From Patescibacteria group bacterium (lineage in GTDB: Bacteria; Patescibacteriota; Gracilibacteria; Peribacterales; Peribacteraceae): a DNA stretch of 64,000 nt. A program made the translations under genes and the position numbers. Every line of letters begins with the position of its first letter. Positions within the stretch are counted from its first letter, which is position 1. The DNA is taken from contig JAHIYH010000036.1 in the NCBI GenBank assembly GCA_018814875.1, positions 1-64,000 of the forward strand. The letters run 5' to 3'. Shown here in pieces: positions 58,468-64,000 of this stretch. The notes under the pieces were generated by a model. That model was not told the DNA's origin and did not search any database. It saw nothing but the letters and a program-made list of their open reading frames with translations.

Positions 58468-59004
58468 ATGAAGCTAGTTGAACCAGATTTGTGTTACGAA
58501 GAGAGTCTTATGAGTTCTTTGAAAGAGAAGGACGTGTCAGGTGCTGGAGGATTTGGAATGATCGGGCAAAATTATAAGGATCTTGGTTCACCCAAGGCTC
58601 TAAAAGATTATATACAAATTAGGAAGGATCATTCACAAGGTCTGAATCTTAGAAAAGATTGGGTGCCAGCTTCAACGTTTTGGTTGATCGATAATAATCA
58701 ATTCATTGGAGAAGTTACAATTCGTCATGAGCTTACAGAATACTTGCGCAATGTTGGTGGTCACATTGGCTACTGGATTCGTCCTTCGGAAAGGAAAAAG
58801 GGTTATGGGACTGTGATTTTGAAGTTAGCACTCGAGAAGGCTAAGGAGATTGGGCTCAAGAAAATTCTAGTTACATGTGATGAAACTAATATTGGTTCCA
58901 AGAAAATTATTGAGGCAAATGGTGGTGCGTTAGATAGCACCCGAAAAATGGGTGACAGCAATCCAGATAAAATTCTATATTGGATTATTAATGCTGATTC
59001 TTAG
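58468..59004 (+). CDS. GNAT acetyltransferase
   Basis: GEVTIRHELTEYLRNVGGHIGYWIRPSERKKGYG. Confidence 0.9.
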   Translation: MKLVEPDLCYEESLMSSLKEKDVSGAGGFGMIGQNYKDLGSPKALKDYIQIRKDHSQGLNLRKDWVPASTFWLIDNNQFIGEVTIRHELTEYLRNVGGHIGYWIRPSERKKGYGTVILKLALEKAKEIGLKKILVTCDETNIGSKKIIEANGGALDSTRKMGDSNPDKILYWIINADS

Positions 59005-59298
59005 TGGCTTGCCATGAGCGAGTCCTGCGAAGCGGGACGAGTCGAATGGTCAGCTAAATGGTTCGTTTGAGTATATTCTGATGTTTTGGACTACGAGGGG
59101 CAAACCAGTTGATTCTCTTAAGTATTTTTACACTCCAGTACGACCAATTTCCTTAAAGAAAGCCTCTAGACTAATGGTTAGGCTGTGACCAGAGCGTTTC
59201 TATTTATTGGACGTTGGTTTTTGTCTTACCAAAGAGCAAAAACAACTAGTAGACCCTTTTGTGGTGTAAATATATAGATTATCATAGAATACACCTCT

Positions 59299-60660
59299 AT
59301 GGCAGATGCAAATCCAAAACAAGACTTTCCAGGAGGCATAGGTGTGCCACCTGATGCTGTTGATTACTTTGAGCATAAAAAATCAACACGAACGTATGTC
59401 AGCAAGCGCATTACAACAACTCCAAGAATTCCAGGTGAAGAACCAAAAAGACTGAGAATTGTCAGCAAAGTAATTGATAGTGATGAAAGTTGGGCAGAAG
59501 CGATTCAGAAAGGTGAATTAGTCTTAAGGATTACGTCAGGAGGTCGACAAGAGATTAAGGCAACGGTAAACGAGGACACACGTGGCATCTCAGTATTAAC
59601 AATACAGCGTTACAGTAAGCGCGAGGGGCAACCTGACAAGCCTATCAGGGAAAATTTTTCATTCATTGGAGGTGAAATAAAAAAGCTGAAGGATTTCATT
59701 GATTCTATTCAGTATGTCGATTTCCCTGATGGAAAGAAACGTGTAGAGGATTCAGAACTAAAACGTGTAAGGGAGTTTCTTTCAGAGAATCCAGATGTTG
59801 ATTTGCTTATAGAAATGGCACAACAAAATATTACCAAGGCAGATGTCGTTACAATTGCATACAGGAAGGAACAGTTGGAGATTTTTAGTAAACTACTGAA
59901 TGATGATGATTTCTTTAATAGAAAGAAGGTGGAATGGAAACAGGCTAGGGACGAAGATGTGTGGCAGTACTTCTTTGAACAGAATCACTGGATTTTTGGT
60001 TACGGACTTAGCTACATCTTCAATACACCCTTAGAAGGGAAGAAGCTTGAGCAAGTGGTGCGAGGTTCAGATGTTACACATGCAGGCAAAAGAGCTGATG
60101 GAGTTCTTAAAACACGAGGGATTATTAATTCTTTGTGTTTAGCAGAAATAAAAACACACAAAACCACACTACTAAAACAGATTTCAAAGGCTTATCGCAC
60201 AGAGTGTTGGCAGGTATCAGATGAGCTGAATGGAGGAATTATACAGTCCCATAAAACTGCTCAGAGCACCCTAGAGAATATTGGCTCAATGTTGCCAACA
60301 ACAACTGAGGATGGAACACCCACAGGAGAAACAGTATTTGCCTATCAGCCACGTTCCATTCTGATTGTCGGCTGCTTGGAAGAATTTATGTCAGACAATG
60401 GTGTGAACAAGGAGAAGTTTTCTTCATTTGAATTATTTAGGAAAAATATTACTAATCCTGAAATTATCACTTTCGATGAGTTATATGAGCGTGCAATATT
60501 TATTGTACAAAACAACGAAGAGAGTCAGATTATGGCAGCACATGAATCCGAAGAGGGTGACAGTGTCACACTAGATGTGACATCTAATTCACCTATTGAA
60601 AATGACATCGTAAAAGTTGCTTATGGTAGTGATGTAAAAGCTGAAGACCTACCATTCTAA
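59299..60660 (+). CDS. Shedu-family (DUF4263) defence nuclease-like protein
   Basis: EDVWQYFFEQNHWIFGYGL...KRADGVLKTRGIINSLCLAEIKTHKTTLL (D..ExK core). Confidence 0.8.
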   Translation: MADANPKQDFPGGIGVPPDAVDYFEHKKSTRTYVSKRITTTPRIPGEEPKRLRIVSKVIDSDESWAEAIQKGELVLRITSGGRQEIKATVNEDTRGISVLTIQRYSKREGQPDKPIRENFSFIGGEIKKLKDFIDSIQYVDFPDGKKRVEDSELKRVREFLSENPDVDLLIEMAQQNITKADVVTIAYRKEQLEIFSKLLNDDDFFNRKKVEWKQARDEDVWQYFFEQNHWIFGYGLSYIFNTPLEGKKLEQVVRGSDVTHAGKRADGVLKTRGIINSLCLAEIKTHKTTLLKQISKAYRTECWQVSDELNGGIIQSHKTAQSTLENIGSMLPTTTEDGTPTGETVFAYQPRSILIVGCLEEFMSDNGVNKEKFSSFELFRKNITNPEIITFDELYERAIFIVQNNEESQIMAAHESEEGDSVTLDVTSNSPIENDIVKVAYGSDVKAEDLPF

Positions 60661-60729
60661 GTTATCACTGCTAAAACGAAATCCTTTAATGGTCACAAAA
60701 GTTGAAATCATTCGTTCCAGTGAAGGGTT

Positions 60730-61503
60730 TTGCATTCCGAATCTCATAACACCTATCTTGCCCAATTACTGCTAATCAGACATGCTATTAATATGATGCA
60801 AATGACTGTTAATGCCGAGCTCCTGCGCTACTACAAAATTCTTAAATCCAGCAATTGCGTACAAATTGCACGAGAGATGATGAGACTGCAAAAAGATGAA
60901 TATCTACTTCGTTTTGAAGGTGGAAAAACTTGTACAACACGAACAAAAGATGCACTACGAAAACTGACTGACACGCCATCAGACGAGCAGTATTATTACA
61001 AAGAAGTTCAGGCGTATGTTCAAAAAAACATCATCGATTTTTACGACTTACCTTACGATGCAACATGGGTGCTTAGTTGCATATTCTACGGCTATCAATT
61101 CGTACCAGAACCCTTCACTGTACATCCGCCCCGAAAAAATGAAGAGGGCAATCTTACCATTTCAGTTGAAGTTGCCCAGAGACTCAGTGCCGACTCCAAG
61201 CGTGAATTATTAAAGCAAGTAGGGAAAGCGGTAGAAGAAGGAATAAATCTACTTGCTAAGCGCAAGCCAGATGTGGAGTACAACAAAATCAAACCCATTA
61301 AAAATCTTGATGAAAAATATGCTCTGGCAAAAGAGTACCCACGTCTACTGAAATTATCTTCAACAGAGCGTAAGTCAGAAGAAGATGATTTTGTAAAAAG
61401 GGCTTTCATTGCATTTAATAAAAAGGGTACATACACTTTTGCTGATGTCAGAATCGACTTAAAAGATTTTAAAAAAATGTTTGGAAAAGAGAATATTCGC
61501 TAA
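60730..61503 (+). CDS. Hypothetical protein
   Basis: Intact 257-aa ORF. Confidence 0.55.
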   Translation: MHSESHNTYLAQLLLIRHAINMMQMTVNAELLRYYKILKSSNCVQIAREMMRLQKDEYLLRFEGGKTCTTRTKDALRKLTDTPSDEQYYYKEVQAYVQKNIIDFYDLPYDATWVLSCIFYGYQFVPEPFTVHPPRKNEEGNLTISVEVAQRLSADSKRELLKQVGKAVEEGINLLAKRKPDVEYNKIKPIKNLDEKYALAKEYPRLLKLSSTERKSEEDDFVKRAFIAFNKKGTYTFADVRIDLKDFKKMFGKENIR

Positions 61504-61589
61504 TCAAAGCCAAAATCACATGTGGAGAATACCGAAACGGTTAAGCCCCATCGAAAGAGTGAGTGTTTCGGGTTTCAATACCCTTTGCA

Positions 61590-61739
61590 ATGGGGCGCAA
61601 AGAGTATTCACCAAAACTTCGGCTGACAATTGAATTCTGCGACAACGATGAGGAATCGATGGATGCGTTTGTGAATGCAATTAAGACAGTCATTAACGCA
61701 GAAGAAAATGTTGTTTCTATTAACAATCAAACAACATGA
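61590..61739 (+). CDS. Small hypothetical protein (49 aa), ATGA-coupled to next gene
   Basis: MGRKEYSPKLRLTIEFCDNDEESMDAFVNAIKTVINAEENVVSINNQTT; stop overlaps ATG at 61736. Confidence 0.5.
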   Translation: MGRKEYSPKLRLTIEFCDNDEESMDAFVNAIKTVINAEENVVSINNQTT

Positions 61740-62374
61740 GAGAGGCTTCGCTGACACACAGGCATTCTGCTCCCGAATTGCTTACCAATAGCAACAGGTT
61801 TGGTCAGCAACATGCAAAGAATGTCCGTTACTTGAATGAAAATACATTGCGTAAATATTCACCTGTCATTCGTAACAAGATTCTTCAGGGAGTATTCATA
61901 GACAAGACAGTTGGTACATCAGATGACCCAGAAGAAAATTCTCTGACCAAAGAGGAGTTAGCAGTATTGCTGGAACTTAAAGCACTTAGAGGATTCAATA
62001 AAAACCTTGAGAAAATAAATGAGAGCAGGGTCAGTACAAAAGAACTTTTAGCAATGACTCAGAGTGCGAAGGTGTTGCATCTTATTTCTCAGTTAAGCAA
62101 TCAAAGCACTGACAAGAAGACCGAGATGCAGAGAGGAATCTACAAGTACAACAATGGCATGTACTTAGCCAGAAGCTATAAGCTAGTCGGCAACAATTAC
62201 TTTAAATTAGAGATTACCAAGGCACTCATTGGAAAGGCTACAAGCATGGACAGAAGGGCGACGGCACTAGGTTCTATGAAGCTAATGAAAGTCCTGTTAA
62301 ATGGAATAGAGGAGTTCGTTTTGCCTTACTGGTTGCATAACAAAGACTTCACTCCGCTCTACGCTAACCTTTAG
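61736..62374 (+). CDS. Hypothetical protein
   Basis: Intact 212-aa ORF. Confidence 0.55.
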   Translation: MREASLTHRHSAPELLTNSNRFGQQHAKNVRYLNENTLRKYSPVIRNKILQGVFIDKTVGTSDDPEENSLTKEELAVLLELKALRGFNKNLEKINESRVSTKELLAMTQSAKVLHLISQLSNQSTDKKTEMQRGIYKYNNGMYLARSYKLVGNNYFKLEITKALIGKATSMDRRATALGSMKLMKVLLNGIEEFVLPYWLHNKDFTPLYANL

Positions 62375-62688
62375 TCAGCCTCGGAGTGGTATTGCATATT
62401 ATTGGCTTAAATAAGCGAAATACTGCCTAACATCAGTATAGAAGTACCAACACAGAAATAAAAACTTATATGAGTTTTGATTCTTTTATTTCAACTTGGT
62501 CTCTTATGATTTTGAAACTTATTCATCACTGTCATTTATGATTTGCCTTGGTCAGAAACTAAATTGTACTTTTACAAGTTTTCAAACTTCTAAAAATTTT
62601 ATGAGGAAGTTAGCAAGACCAAGTTCATTCTTTTGTCATAAATCAAAAGTATACTGGGGTCTGTACTTGGCTTACTCTTAATATTTTC

Positions 62689-63261
62689 ATGTCAGAAACT
62701 GCTCTCCAATTGTCCAGAGGAAGAACTCCTGGAATTCAATTATCTAAGAACAAACAACGTAACGAATTTATAGTAGGAATGTTTGTTGCAGGCTACACAG
62801 CAACTACGATTCTAAAGAACGTGAACAGGCTTGCCCAAGATTCTGATTGGGGAGAGTTGGCTACAGAAAGAAGCGTGAAGCGGATTATTTCAGAACACTT
62901 TCAAGGGCATCCAATGTCAGCGGCCGAAGCTAAGGCTTACGATTTTGGTCGTCGTGAAGCCGCACTGGCACAACAACAAAAGCTCTATGAAGACCTCGCA
63001 CTACACTTACGCAAGAGAGAAAAGGCAGGCGACCTTTCGCCGTATGAATTTCAGTACACGAAACGCATCATGGCAAATATGCTTCAGAAAATTATAGAAA
63101 ACAACGGCTGGAATGCCAGTAAGAAAAATTGTGGCAAATATAATCAAGGCGAAACACAAATGGAAATCTTTGAACGCAATAGAGAAGAATTAATCCAGAA
63201 TGAAGAAGGCAGACAAAAGGTAATCGACTATATAGATTCTTTTTTGGGAGATGATGAATAG
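62689..63261 (+). CDS. Hypothetical protein (phage/mobile-element flavour)
   Basis: Intact 190-aa helical ORF. Confidence 0.55.
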   Translation: MSETALQLSRGRTPGIQLSKNKQRNEFIVGMFVAGYTATTILKNVNRLAQDSDWGELATERSVKRIISEHFQGHPMSAAEAKAYDFGRREAALAQQQKLYEDLALHLRKREKAGDLSPYEFQYTKRIMANMLQKIIENNGWNASKKNCGKYNQGETQMEIFERNREELIQNEEGRQKVIDYIDSFLGDDE

Positions 63262-63386
63262 TGCGTAAGTGAGCCAAAATTTCCTTTATCAGTATTCAAA
63301 AAATCATTAAACTTATAAAAGTTACAAAAGTTTATTTAAGGCGCGTTCCCGAAATCAAGGGCTTAGCGTCTATTCGTCATAGGTAA

Positions 63387-63623
63387 ATGTCAGACACTCC
63401 TAAGCGCACCGAAAAAGAAAACCAACTGTTAGACCAGATGAGAAAATGCAAGGCAGAAATTGACAGGCTTGAATATGAGTCGGACTTATTAAGGATTCAG
63501 GACAAACAGGAAGCATCTTATAGAAAAGCCCACTCCGCCGAGCTTGGTAGACAGCACTTCAAAAAGCTTTCAGCGGAGTATAGAAGAATCTGGCTCAAGT
63601 GTAGAAGACTTTCAGACTTATAA
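63387..63623 (+). CDS. Small coiled-coil protein
   Basis: Intact 78-aa ORF. Confidence 0.5.
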   Translation: MSDTPKRTEKENQLLDQMRKCKAEIDRLEYESDLLRIQDKQEASYRKAHSAELGRQHFKKLSAEYRRIWLKCRRLSDL

Positions 63624-63709
63624 CGCATTATAACTCCTAACCCCCTTTACCTCTATGACTGAATCCACATCACAGGCTCATTATTCTTATTTATTTACCC
63701 ATTCTTATA

Positions 63710-64000
63710 ATGTCTAATCCACATCCTATTTTCCAAAATAAAAATACACAGACCAAGCAACCGACACCTTTATTACAAGGTGGTCTAAGCAAAAATGCGG
63801 ACACCCCCTTCGCAAAAATGCGTATACCCCCTAGTCAATCAACTAACGACAGAGAGAAGTACGCCAAGAAGAAAGTCCAAGAGGCATTCAGAAAAGCACT
63901 TCTGGTCTGGCACAAAAATCCCAAGTTCCAAGGAAAAGATTTTCAGGTATGCAAAAAGGTCGTGTCAGAGATGTTTCCAAATCTTCCAGTTGAAGAGTTC
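63710..64000 (+). CDS. Partial ORF running off window
   Basis: MSNPHPIFQNKNTQTKQPTPLLQGGLSKNADTPFAKMRIPPS... open to window end. Confidence 0.5.
   Translation, partial: MSNPHPIFQNKNTQTKQPTPLLQGGLSKNADTPFAKMRIPPSQSTNDREKYAKKKVQEAFRKALLVWHKNPKFQGKDFQVCKKVVSEMFPNLPVEEF

Overview
The 64 kb window looks like a chromosome segment of a small-genome, Patescibacteria/CPR-like bacterium (taxonomy is my inference). Core genes: pyrB, pyrC, RNase J, a pilD-like prepilin peptidase, smpB, recR, purH, pilB/pilC and a pseudopilin cluster, nusA, lspA, murA, rnpB (minus strand) and tRNA-Thr(TGT). Accessory blocks lie at both ends and in the middle. The strongest unusual signal is at 93-7442. Three attC-like hairpin sites (93-186, 1811-1997, 4201-4352) share an R-box/unpaired spacer/L-box layout (RYATAAC-GTT(T)-arm ... 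arm'-T-GTTRTRY), with extra bases on the 5' arm in two of the three. They delimit gene cassettes of very different composition: a Na+/solute symporter, an exosortase-like enzyme with a candidate substrate, and a fused restriction-modification system. In all three cassettes the body is also bounded by inverted repeats that run directly into the attC R boxes. The array ends beside a tyrosine recombinase that lacks the IntI-specific patch and sits between ~60-bp direct repeats. Other points: two IVS-like units (four-helix-bundle/S23 ORF between inverted tandem-repeat arms) plus an 'empty' version; widespread locus-specific inverted tandem repeats between genes; palindromic repeats inside recR and rnpB; a 6.6 kb glycan/radical-SAM/caspase island flanked by ~200-bp direct repeats; giant pseudopilin-type surface proteins; a Shedu-like defence gene; and several uncharacterised structured-RNA candidates. 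No searches were run. Homology calls come from motif reading, and attC folding was done by eye.
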